Assembly (NCBI GenBank): GCA_947632625.1
Contig: CANRPZ010000009.1
Location: 1-23,121, forward strand
DNA length: 23,121 nucleotides
Direction: 5' to 3'
Source: an uncultured Bacilli bacterium
Lineage (GTDB): Bacteria > Bacillota_I > Bacilli_A > RF39 > UBA660
The notes under the pieces are model-generated. The model worked only from the letters and a program-made list of their open reading frames with translations, made no database searches and was not told the origin of the DNA. This document shows positions 1-5,620 of this stretch, piece by piece; positions within the stretch are counted from its first letter, which is position 1; every line of letters starts with the position of its first letter. The position numbers and the translations under genes were made by a program.

Positions 1-659
1 ATATACTCTTTTTCAGAATCTGCTCTATTATATATAATTTCAGCTGCTGTTTGATGAGAAACTGCATAATGCATTTTATTTTGTACTTTTTTAAAGAAAT
101 TTATTGTAATAGGAGATTTTGAATCATAATCAACCGAAGTAGCGTAAAGATCTGTTATTTTTTGATAAAATCTTCGTTCAGATAATCTTATTTCTCTTAT
201 TTCAGCAAGTAATGATTCATAATAGTCTTCATCAAAGAAAGCCCCATTTTCCATTCTTTTCTTGTCAATAATATATCCCTTTTTCGAAAACTCTTTTAAT
301 ATATTAGTTGCCCATCTACGAAATTGAATTGCTCTATTCGAATTTACTCGATAACCAATAGATATTACCATATCCAAGTTATAATATTGAATATTTCTTT
401 TTACTTGCCTATTTCCTTCGTTTTGAACTAGTAAGAATTTCTTACTAGTTAAGGATTCATTCAATTCATAACTATCATAAATCTCATTAATATGCATCGT
501 TATATTATTTCTCGTTGTGTTAAATAATTCCCCAATTGCTTTTTGTGTCAACCATAAATCTCCATCTTCGAATCGAACTTGAATCCCTTTATCATGAGTT
601 TGTTTTTCAAAAATAATAAATTCAGCACTACTACTTCTTATAATTAAATCTTTTGCCAT
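1..659 (-). CDS. RhuM-family protein, C-terminus cut by window edge
   Basis: The frame is open from the ATG at 659 to the window edge, giving about 219 residues of a longer protein. Residues 37-57 (LTQKAIGELF then TTRNNITMHI) look like a helix-turn-helix. Further on come a GYRVNSNRAIQFRRWA stretch and, near the edge, a TAAEIIYNRAD block. This order is typical of the virulence RhuM family (COG3943), named from Salmonella SPI-3 and common as an accessory gene in gut bacteria. Its biochemical role is not established; the N-terminus suggests DNA binding. AAGGAGATG lies just upstream of the ATG, fixing the start. Its 5' neighbour is a decayed KilA-N fragment, and an operator-like repeat (684-704) sits in its leader. 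I am fairly sure of the family and not of any function. Confidence 0.85.
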   Translation of the reverse strand, partial: MAKDLIIRSSSAEFIIFEKQTHDKGIQVRFEDGDLWLTQKAIGELFNTTRNNITMHINEIYDSYELNESLTSKKFLLVQNEGNRQVKRNIQYYNLDMVISIGYRVNSNRAIQFRRWATNILKEFSKKGYIIDKKRMENGAFFDEDYYESLLAEIREIRLSERRFYQKITDLYATSVDYDSKSPITINFFKKVQNKMHYAVSHQTAAEIIYNRADSEKEY

Positions 660-683
660 TTTCTCATCTCCTTGTATATGTTC

Positions 684-704
684 TTAAATGTCGTAATCAC
701 CTTT
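684..704 (-). repeat. Operator-like repeat R2, copy in rhuM leader
   Basis: This 21-nt element matches 2129-2149 at 19 of 21 positions. The other copy is centred on the perfect 11-nt palindrome gtcataatgac; here the core reads gtcgtaatcac. It lies between the -10 box and the ribosome binding site of the RhuM gene, a natural position for a repressor site. The regulator is unknown. Confidence 0.5.
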
Positions 705-720
705 CTAATTCCTAATATAA

Positions 721-750
721 ATTATACTAAAAATACTATAATCTTGATAA
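721..750 (-). promoter_or_regulatory. Candidate promoter of the RhuM gene
   Basis: On the minus strand TTATCA (745-750) is followed after 18 nt by a perfect TATAAT (721-726). The predicted start is near 714, so the transcript would carry the 684-704 repeat and the ribosome binding site. The -35 matches only 4 of 6 bases. Confidence 0.45.
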
Positions 751-773
751 TTTTTTAATATTTTAACCATTAT

Positions 774-882
774 TTAATAAAAAGATGAAAGATCAAAATC
801 AGAAATACAAATATAATCATTATCGTTTAGCTTTATAACATTAACTTTTATGTTTTGAAACTTCTAATATTCTATTAGACAT
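774..882 (-). pseudogene. Decayed KilA-N domain gene, N-terminal fragment
   Basis: A very good ribosome binding site (AGGGAGGTG, minus strand 896-888) sits 5 nt before an ATG at 882, but the frame stops after 13 residues (MSNRILEVSKHKS). One frame over, the sequence continues as NIKVNVIKLNDNDYICISD and stops at 774. Joined across one frameshift near 850, this resembles the start of KilA-N domain proteins, which typically begin with a short basic strand followed by I-x-x-x-D-Y-I-x-x-[ST]-D. The rest of the domain (the RNWLRNRNT region) is missing. I read it as a frameshifted, truncated remnant of an accessory or phage-type gene upstream of rhuM. A 13-codon leader peptide is the alternative. 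Confidence 0.6.
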
Positions 883-935
883 AAATTCACCTCCCTAATT
901 TCAATCAAACATATTTCAAATAAAACTTTTTTCTC

Positions 936-976
936 AAAAATGTAAAAACTTTTTTTGACAATTTCCTTATTTATAA
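936..976 (-). repeat. Dispersed repeat R1, copy upstream of KilA-N remnant
   Basis: This 41-nt element has two blocks identical to 1958-1998 at the same spacing: aaaaatgtaaaaacttttt (19 nt) and, after a 12-nt variable spacer, ttatttataa (10 nt). The first block contains the palindrome aaaaactttttt-type core (aaaaa c ttttt). Both copies lie 29-54 nt upstream of a minus-strand start codon. Function unknown: paired regulatory sites, or ends or attachment sites of a small mobile segment. Confidence 0.6.
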
Positions 977-996
977 TGGTTTGTTAAGGTGTTTCC

Positions 997-1030
997 AAAA
1001 GTGCGTATCGCACAGTTGATTACACTTTTT
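997..1030 (-). terminator. Possible terminator of the MBL gene
   Basis: A perfect inverted repeat gtgcg-tat-cgcac spans 1001-1013. A competing outer pairing joins aaaagtg (997-1003) with cactttt (1024-1030). On the minus strand the inner stem is followed by only TTTT. It lies about 100 nt after the MBL stop codon. No gene is supported in 883-1125; a plus-strand frame at 989-1183 is hydrophobic low-complexity sequence antisense to the MBL 3' end. Confidence 0.35.
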
Positions 1031-1125
1031 TTAAGAACATTATTTTCATTCATTTTTATCACTTTCCTTTATTTTCTCAATTCTTGCATATATATCATGC
1101 TTTTATTTCTCTCATCTTTTTTCTT

Positions 1126-1929
1126 CTATTTTATCTCTATTATTTCTAAATCATTCGGTACTATAACATTACCATTAAAATAACTTTGTGCTTCTTCTGT
1201 ATATAATTTTTTTCTTTCATCTTTATGAGATTCTTCTGTATGATATAGAATTAAATTTCTAATATCTAATTTATTCATTACTTTGCTAACGCTTCTTGCT
1301 GTTGAATGTTTTTTTTCATAAGCGTGGAAAATATTTTCTTCTGAATCTAAACAAAAAGCCTCGTGCATAACATAATCAAAATTTTTTATTCTATCATAAA
1401 GATTTGGATTTAAGGTTTCATCTCCTAGAAATGCTAACTTTTTATTATTCAAACTACATTCAAATCCAAATTGTTTTGTTCCTTTTGCTTGAATATCAAA
1501 GAAAGTATAATCTACACCATTTATATTATATTTGTCGCCGTCATTTAATACTTTAAAATCTACAATACTATATATTGCATTCATAAGTTTATCTGGCAAT
1601 ACATATTTTGACACTTCTCTAATAGCCTGAAATACAACATCATTACAGTAAAGATTTATTTTTTCTTTTATATCGCCGTTCACTACATTTTTACTTATCT
1701 TTTTAAACAACCAAAATATACCTAATATGTGATCGGTATGGCTATGAGATATAAAAATATGGCGAATTGATTTATAATCAATATCTACTTGATTTAATTT
1801 TTTTATAATTTCAATGCTTCCTCCTGCATCAATTAGAAAATTACCATTTTCATTTTGAATAACGAAACAAGTATTATATAGATTCATTGTTCCACCATTA
1901 CCAGTTCCTAGCATTATTATTTTATTCAT
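1126..1929 (-). CDS. MBL-fold metallohydrolase, RNase Z-like
   Basis: A 267-residue metallo-beta-lactamase-fold hydrolase, probably cytoplasmic. Visible motifs are the N-terminal LGTGNGGT strand-turn, the metal-binding HSHTDH (His62, His64, Asp66, His67), GDETL with Asp170, KKHSTA (His208) and LYHTEE (His230). The KxHST and C-terminal His order is that of RNase Z-like phosphodiesterases, although a role in tRNA 3'-end processing is not proven. One oddity: relatives as I recall them carry FFDIH at the third metal-ligand position, whereas residues 143-147 read FFDIQ, so a zinc ligand may be lost. AAAGGAG lies 6 nt before the ATG. The gene stands alone in an accessory patch, preceded by repeat R1 at 1958-1998. 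Confidence 0.85.
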   Translation of the reverse strand: MNKIIMLGTGNGGTMNLYNTCFVIQNENGNFLIDAGGSIEIIKKLNQVDIDYKSIRHIFISHSHTDHILGIFWLFKKISKNVVNGDIKEKINLYCNDVVFQAIREVSKYVLPDKLMNAIYSIVDFKVLNDGDKYNINGVDYTFFDIQAKGTKQFGFECSLNNKKLAFLGDETLNPNLYDRIKNFDYVMHEAFCLDSEENIFHAYEKKHSTARSVSKVMNKLDIRNLILYHTEESHKDERKKLYTEEAQSYFNGNVIVPNDLEIIEIK

Positions 1930-1957
1930 ACTATTCTCCTTTCATTTAAAAATCTTT

Positions 1958-1998
1958 AAAAATGTAAAAACTTTTTCAAAAAGCTTCTTTATTTATAA
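1958..1998 (-). repeat. Dispersed repeat R1, copy upstream of MBL gene
   Basis: The partner of 936-976, offset by 1022 nt in the same orientation. The 19-nt and 10-nt blocks are identical and the 12-nt spacer differs (5 of 12 matches). It ends 28 nt before the MBL start codon on the minus strand. Confidence 0.6.
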
Positions 1999-2128
1999 GG
2001 CCTTACAATTGGTTTATCCCGATATCCCAGCTGATATTTGCCTGATTTTATCGATTTTCCATTTAAATCACTTTCTTCGTAATACTACTTTACTTAATTA
2101 ATCCACCACTTTCTGGTTTTATTAAGGG

Positions 2129-2149
2129 TTAAATGTCATAATGACCTTT
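2129..2149 (-). repeat. Operator-like repeat R2, palindromic copy
   Basis: Contains the perfect 11-nt inverted repeat gtcat-a-atgac and matches 684-704 at 19 of 21 positions. It lies 200 nt upstream of the MBL start on the minus strand. A dimeric regulator binding site is plausible, but the regulator is not in the window. Confidence 0.5.
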
Positions 2150-2240
2150 TCATTCATCCCATAAATTTAACATATTTATATCAATTTTTATTCTAACATA
2201 ATTTTTATTTTTTACCTAGTAAATCATAAATTATTGCAAT

Positions 2241-2265
2241 TTAAAACCCCATATTAAAAATGGAG
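2241..2265 (-). terminator. Weak terminator after the cation antiporter gene
   Basis: On the minus strand CTCCAT (2265-2260) can pair with ATGGGG (2252-2247), with one G-U pair and a 7-nt loop, followed by TTTTAA. It is 44 nt past the antiporter stop codon. Confidence 0.4.
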
Positions 2266-2286
2266 TATTATAAATTATAATTGGTA

Positions 2287-2304
2287 ATAGTTAATATTAA
2301 CTAT
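2287..2304. repeat. Perfect 18-nt palindrome
   Basis: atagttaat followed directly by its reverse complement attaactat, 5 nt beyond the antiporter stop codon. With no loop and no T-run it is not a classical terminator. It could be a protein-binding site or chance in AT-rich DNA. Confidence 0.5.
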
Positions 2305-2308
2305 CTAT

Positions 2309-3256
2309 CTAAATTAATATCATCGTGTAATAAAGGATAAACATGATTAATAAACAAATTCCTTCATATCTTCTAATTTTGTAATCATTTGCGGAAAAAG
2401 CAAAAAGAACAAAAGCAGAGACAAATAAAAATCCTAAATCAATTATACTAAATGTTCCTACTGGAATTTTTCCAAATAATGCAATTGGTACTCCTAAAAC
2501 AATACCAATATTAAAAATATTACTTCCTACAACGTTTCCTATTGCAATATCATATTCTCCCTTTTTAGTTGCAACAATACTTGTGACTAATTCTGGTAGA
2601 GATGTTCCTAAAGCAATAATAGTAAGACCGATGATTCTTTCACTTACTCCTATTTTTTCTGCAATTAAAGTTGCACTGTTCACAACTAAATTACTACCTA
2701 AAATAATAGCAGCAATTCCTAAAATAGTATAAAAAATGGATTTCCATAAAGGATAAATGTTTTCCTCTTCTTCTGAATTATTTATTTTATTTTTCATCAT
2801 AGAAATTAAATAATAAATGAATACTAGAAAAAATAATAGTAAAGTAAGTCCATCCCCTCGAGTTAAAGCATTTTCTTGATGATTAATAAATTGATCACTC
2901 ATTAAAACAATAAGTAAACTCGTTAATAATAAAGTAATAGGTAATTCTTTTTTAACTGTATTATTTTTTACCTTTAAATCGTGTATCAAACTAGCACAAC
3001 CCAAAATTAATAAAACATTTAAAATATTACTTCCTACGACATTACCAACAACAATATCTCCACTGCCAGCCAAAATGGATTGAATACTTACGGCAAATTC
3101 TGGAGCACTAGTTCCAAAAGCTACGATTGTAAGACCAATAAGCATTTTAGAAATATGAAAATTTCTGGCTAAATGGCTAGCACCATCTACAAAAATATCG
3201 GCTCCTTTAATTAAAATAACAAAACCAATAGCTAGTATTAAAACTTGTAAGAACAT
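2309..3256 (-). CDS. yrbG: Calcium/sodium antiporter, CaCA family (YrbG-like)
   Basis: A 315-residue integral membrane exchanger expected to move Ca2+ (or a related cation) against Na+ or K+ across the cytoplasmic membrane. The two inverted alpha-repeats are clear: AFGTSAPE in the first half (Glu53) and ALGTSLPE in the second. Each is followed by a GNVVGSN-I-N block. About ten hydrophobic segments are separated by a charged loop near residues 150-170 (MMKNKINNSEEEEN). The length fits the YrbG family, and no regulatory domain is present. GGGGGAG lies 5 nt before the ATG. It begins 45 nt after lepB with no clear terminator between them, so the two are probably cotranscribed. Confidence 0.93.
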   Translation of the reverse strand: MFLQVLILAIGFVILIKGADIFVDGASHLARNFHISKMLIGLTIVAFGTSAPEFAVSIQSILAGSGDIVVGNVVGSNILNVLLILGCASLIHDLKVKNNTVKKELPITLLLTSLLIVLMSDQFINHQENALTRGDGLTLLLFFLVFIYYLISMMKNKINNSEEEENIYPLWKSIFYTILGIAAIILGSNLVVNSATLIAEKIGVSERIIGLTIIALGTSLPELVTSIVATKKGEYDIAIGNVVGSNIFNIGIVLGVPIALFGKIPVGTFSIIDLGFLFVSAFVLFAFSANDYKIRRYEGICLLIMFILYYTMILI

Positions 3257-3301
3257 ATTTTCTCCCCCTTATAAAAAATAATTATTCTTAAAAATTTAAA
3301 C

Positions 3302-3796
3302 TTACTTTTTTAATAGTCCAAAACGATTAAAGGGATAGAGTATAAAATTAGTTGTTCCCTTTATTTTTTTCTTATTGATTGGACCAATAATTCGACTATC
3401 TAATGAAACAGCTCGATTGTCCCCTAAAACAAAATATTCGTCTTCTTTTAAAACTATGCTTTTATAATCACTTGTTTCACCATAAGCATAGGAATCCTCA
3501 ATTTTTTTATCATTAATATAGATTGCATTATTTTCAATTGAAATTTTTTCTCCTGGTAATCCATATACTCTTTTAATTAATTCTTCCGAATCTGTATCCA
3601 CTACTACTATATCATAGCGATCCACTTTAGCTAATTTATTTAAAATCATAAATTCACTGCCATCCAGTGTATCATACATAGAATTTCCATTTACTTTAAT
3701 AGGGGTTGCAATAAATGTTCTAATTAAGATTACAACAATTAATATAAGTAAATATGGAAATAACTCTTTTATATTTTTTATTATTTTTTCTTTCAT
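3302..3796 (-). CDS. lepB: Type I signal peptidase
   Basis: This 164-residue membrane protease removes signal peptides from exported proteins. It has one N-terminal transmembrane segment (about residues 12-30) followed by an extracytoplasmic S26 catalytic domain. The nucleophile lies in NGNSM (Ser39) and the general base in KRVYGLPGE (Lys75). The conserved GDNRAVSLDSR box (usually GDNRxxSxDSR) follows. This is the short, single-anchor Gram-positive form. GAGGATT lies 8 nt before the ATG. A promoter is visible at 3820-3848, and the cation antiporter gene follows in the same direction. Confidence 0.96.
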   Translation of the reverse strand: MKEKIIKNIKELFPYLLILIVVILIRTFIATPIKVNGNSMYDTLDGSEFMILNKLAKVDRYDIVVVDTDSEELIKRVYGLPGEKISIENNAIYINDKKIEDSYAYGETSDYKSIVLKEDEYFVLGDNRAVSLDSRIIGPINKKKIKGTTNFILYPFNRFGLLKK

Positions 3797-3819
3797 TTTT
3801 TTAATCCTCTCGTATATTT

Positions 3820-3848
3820 ATTATACCCAATTTCTTTTAATATGAAAA
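3820..3848 (-). promoter_or_regulatory. Promoter of lepB
   Basis: TTTTCA (3843-3848), a 17-nt spacer and a perfect TATAAT (3820-3825) precede lepB by 24 nt on the minus strand. It lies directly after the terminator of the upstream gene. Confidence 0.6.
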
Positions 3849-3864
3849 TACCTATTTTGTCAAT

Positions 3865-3890
3865 TAAAAAGCATTTACTTTTGTAAATAC
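3865..3890 (-). terminator. Terminator of the membrane/coiled-coil gene
   Basis: On the minus strand GTATTTAC (3890-3883) pairs with GTAAATGC (3878-3871) with one G-U pair and an AAAA loop, followed by a T-run. It begins 3 nt after the stop codon. Confidence 0.75.
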
Positions 3891-3892
3891 CT

Positions 3893-4525
3893 CTATTTAT
3901 TTTCTATATTTAAATTTTTTTGAAGCACTGGTGTTTCTTCACTTATAGCTTGTTCATATTCGCTCATAAGTTTTTGGTATCTGTCTTCTTCGTTTTTTAT
4001 AGTTTCTAAATATTCCTTTGCTTGTATTAATGGGCTTATCTTTTTCTCTATTTCTTCTAATTTTTCATTGATTTCTAATGATTTTTCATTTTCAAGAACA
4101 CAAGCTGGTATATGCTCTTCTTGTTTCAAAGATTTTAAATTCTCTTTACTTTTTTCTAACTCTTGTTTAAGTTCATTTATTTTTCTTCTATTTTGTATTT
4201 TTTCTAATTGTTTTTGTAAATCATCCTTTTTTATTTTTGTATTTAAATTGGGATATCTTTTCTTTAAATTTCTAACCGCTAATATTTTAGGCAATTTTTC
4301 ATTCATAGTTCCCATAAAGATACCAGCTAAAATAGAATATACAACTATAGCAATATTATTACCTAAAAATGTTAATTCTCCTGCACCTATCATAAAAAGT
4401 AAAAAAGAAAATGTGAAACACTCTAGTCCGAACGCTCTATATTTTTTAGGTATATTTCCGTCTTTAATTGCATACAACTCTTCATATGCATCGTAATTTT
4501 CATCTGTTATTTCTATATTTTTCAT
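3893..4525 (-). CDS. Unrecognised membrane protein with long coiled coil
   Basis: 210 residues, no family recognised. After a charged N-terminus come two closely spaced hydrophobic segments (about 34-52 and 56-73: TFSFLLFMIGAG, NNIAIVVYSILAG), forming a membrane hairpin. A long Lys/Glu-rich helical region (about 95-195) follows with heptad-like spacing (LQKQLEKIQNRRKINELKQELEK). The soluble coiled coil is probably cytoplasmic. It has its own promoter (4555-4583) and terminator (3865-3890), so it is a single-gene unit between the ribosomal protein operon and lepB. Envelope scaffolding would fit the architecture but nothing shows it. The high Lys/Glu content could make homology searches misleading. 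Confidence 0.75.
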   Translation of the reverse strand: MKNIEITDENYDAYEELYAIKDGNIPKKYRAFGLECFTFSFLLFMIGAGELTFLGNNIAIVVYSILAGIFMGTMNEKLPKILAVRNLKKRYPNLNTKIKKDDLQKQLEKIQNRRKINELKQELEKSKENLKSLKQEEHIPACVLENEKSLEINEKLEEIEKKISPLIQAKEYLETIKNEEDRYQKLMSEYEQAISEETPVLQKNLNIENK

Positions 4526-4554
4526 AAATTTTTTCCTTCCATAAACTTTATATT

Positions 4555-4583
4555 ATCTTAACACCGTTTTAATTTCAAGTCAA
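4555..4583 (-). promoter_or_regulatory. Promoter of the membrane/coiled-coil gene
   Basis: TTGACT (4578-4583), a 17-nt spacer and TAAGAT (4555-4560) on the minus strand. The -35 box overlaps the end of the T-run of the rpmA terminator, so termination and re-initiation are packed back to back. Confidence 0.55.
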
Positions 4584-4610
4584 AAAAAGCATCTACTTTT
4601 CGTAAACGCT
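4581..4610 (-). terminator. Terminator of the rplU-prp-rpmA operon
   Basis: On the minus strand AGCGTTTAC (4610-4602) pairs with GTAGATGCT (4596-4588), allowing two G-U pairs, with a 5-nt loop and seven Ts. The stem includes the last rpmA codons and its TAG stop. Confidence 0.85.
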
Positions 4611-4877
4611 TACTTTCTTTTTATCTCTTCCTAATCTTTCGAATTTAACAACACCATCTATTTTAGCAAATAAAGTATGGTCTTTTCCCATTCCAACGTT
4701 TGTTCCTGGATAAATTTTTGTACCTCTTTGACGATATAAAATAGATCCAGCTGTCACAAATTCATTGTCACTTGCTTTAGCACCAAGTCTTCTACCTGCA
4801 CTATCACGGCCGTTTTTTGTAGAACCTTGAGCTTTAATATGAGCAAAACGTTGTAAATTAAATGCAAATCTTAACAT
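4593..4877 (-). CDS. rpmA: Ribosomal protein bL27 with cleavable N-terminal extension
   Basis: 94-residue bL27 of the large ribosomal subunit, whose N-terminus reaches toward the peptidyl transferase centre. The core reads GSTKNGRDSAGRRLG, then AGSILYRQRGTKIYPG and VGMGKDHTLFA. Before the mature start there is an extension, MLRFAFNLQRF, followed by AHIKAQGST. In Staphylococcus aureus and other Bacillota a similar LQFF-type extension is removed by the protease Prp before bL27 is functional. Here the motif is LQRF, with cleavage expected after Phe11. The start overlaps prp by 7 nt, with GGAGG inside the prp coding end. A terminator follows at once. Confidence 0.97.
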   Translation of the reverse strand: MLRFAFNLQRFAHIKAQGSTKNGRDSAGRRLGAKASDNEFVTAGSILYRQRGTKIYPGTNVGMGKDHTLFAKIDGVVKFERLGRDKKKVSVYEK

Positions 4878-5182
4878 TCGTTTTTCTCCTCCGTTCTTAT
4901 ATTTTCTTTATATTGTTTTTCAATTTCTTTGAGCATAGCAATCATATTTTCAATTAATGTTGCAGTAATTTTATCGTGTTTTAAAACTTTTATTTCAAGT
5001 GTTTCTTTATCTATCACGTCAATTGTTTTTTCAAAAGATAAAATGGCATTGATAGAGGTTGTAACGACACTTGATACTGCACTACATACAATATCATATC
5101 CATAAGTTGCATAGTCTGCGTGTCCACTTATTTTAATACAATCAATTATGCCCTTATTTTTATATATTTTTACTTTTATCAT
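4871..5182 (-). CDS. prp: Ribosomal-processing cysteine protease Prp
   Basis: 103 residues. Prp (YsxB family) trims the N-terminal extension of bL27. The signature SGHADYATYGYDIVCSAVS carries the catalytic pair His21 and Cys33, matching the His22/Cys34 dyad described for the S. aureus enzyme. The small alpha/beta fold and the length are normal. It lies between rplU (2-nt gap) and rpmA (7-nt overlap), the conserved order rplU-prp-rpmA, so substrate and protease are translated from one transcript. Confidence 0.95.
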   Translation of the reverse strand: MIKVKIYKNKGIIDCIKISGHADYATYGYDIVCSAVSSVVTTSINAILSFEKTIDVIDKETLEIKVLKHDKITATLIENMIAMLKEIEKQYKENIRTEEKNEC

Positions 5183-5184
5183 AA

Positions 5185-5487
5185 CTACTTAACACTAATT
5201 TTCTTAACAACTAATTTTGTATAGGGTTGTCTATGTCCTTGTTTGTTACGATATTTCTTTTTAGGTCTATATTTGAAAACAATAATCTTTTTTTGTTTTC
5301 CATGTTTTTCAACAGTACAAGTAACTTTTGCACCATCAACATAAGGTGTTCCTGATATACCATTTACAAATAAAACATCTGTAAAAGTGACATCACTACC
5401 TGCTTCATTTGGTAACTTTTCAACATAAATTACGTCACCTTCTGCTACATAATATTGTTTTCCACCTGTAACAAATATAGCTTTCAT
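5185..5487 (-). CDS. rplU: Ribosomal protein bL21
   Basis: 100 residues, full length for bL21, a 23S rRNA-binding protein of the large subunit. It starts MKAIFVTGGKQYYVAEGD, the usual beta-barrel opening. The basic C-terminus contains KYRPKKKYRNKQGHRQPYT, which matches the RNA-binding loop of the family. AAAGGAGG lies before the ATG. It is the first gene of the rplU-prp-rpmA operon and is preceded by a structured leader and a near-consensus promoter. Confidence 0.97.
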   Translation of the reverse strand: MKAIFVTGGKQYYVAEGDVIYVEKLPNEAGSDVTFTDVLFVNGISGTPYVDGAKVTCTVEKHGKQKKIIVFKYRPKKKYRNKQGHRQPYTKLVVKKISVK

Positions 5488-5585
5488 TTCATACCTCCTT
5501 TATTATTTAAGACTCACTGTAAAGGCAAACAATTTGTTTTTTAAACCTTTTCCATGTGGTTTAGAAAGGAAAGCCCTCTCAAACG
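5488..5585 (-). promoter_or_regulatory. L21-leader-type 5' untranslated region of rplU
   Basis: About 98 nt separate the predicted transcription start from the rplU start. The minus strand contains a 6-bp hairpin (TAAACC 5563-5558 with GGTTTA 5547-5542, 10-nt loop) and a later CAAATTGTTTG near-palindrome. Position before rplU-prp-rpmA is that of the L21 leader described in Bacillota (Rfam RF00559), thought to control this operon. I cannot run the covariance model, so the family assignment rests on position. Confidence 0.5.
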
Positions 5586-5591
5586 TATTAA

Positions 5592-5620
5592 ATTCTATCA
5601 AAAATAGGTATAAATGTCAA
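5592..5620 (-). promoter_or_regulatory. Strong promoter of rplU-prp-rpmA
   Basis: On the minus strand a perfect TTGACA (5615-5620), a 17-nt spacer and TAGAAT (5592-5597). The -35 and most of the spacer lie inside the last codons of spoIVFB, so ribosomal protein genes get a housekeeping promoter independent of the sporulation genes upstream. Confidence 0.75.

Larger units (their letters stand above)
1999..2308. other. Gene-free intergenic region
   Basis: All six frames are broken by stops. It holds the R2 copy (2129-2149), a weak terminator (2241-2265), an 18-nt palindrome (2287-2304) and a 2010-2060 stretch with degenerate gatat/gatatt direct repeats around the palindrome gatatc. The 2010-2120 part is less AT-rich than its flanks and may be the remnant of a lost gene; I could not identify it. 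Confidence 0.5.

Noticed and set aside
955..977. TTGACA followed by TATAAT on the plus strand as a promoter
   Set aside because: The boxes are separated by only 11 nt, too short for a sigma-70-type promoter, and no plus-strand gene follows.
989..1183. Plus-strand frame encoding a 64-residue hydrophobic protein
   Set aside because: It begins at a GTG without a clear ribosome binding site, overlaps the MBL 3' end antisense, and its Phe/Leu/Ile richness is what antisense AT-rich DNA gives.
2010..2120. Remnant of an integrase or transposase upstream of the MBL gene
   Set aside because: Both strands were read in all frames; short fragments (such as KWKIDKIRQISAGISG) did not match a family I could name.
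1..2308. An active phage-defence system made of RhuM, KilA-N and MBL genes
   Set aside because: The KilA-N part is broken, rhuM is cut by the window edge and no effector partner is visible. Co-location alone does not support a system.
4068..4496. Plus-strand 142-residue frame
   Set aside because: Entirely antisense to the membrane/coiled-coil gene, whose promoter, ribosome binding site and terminator are all on the minus strand.
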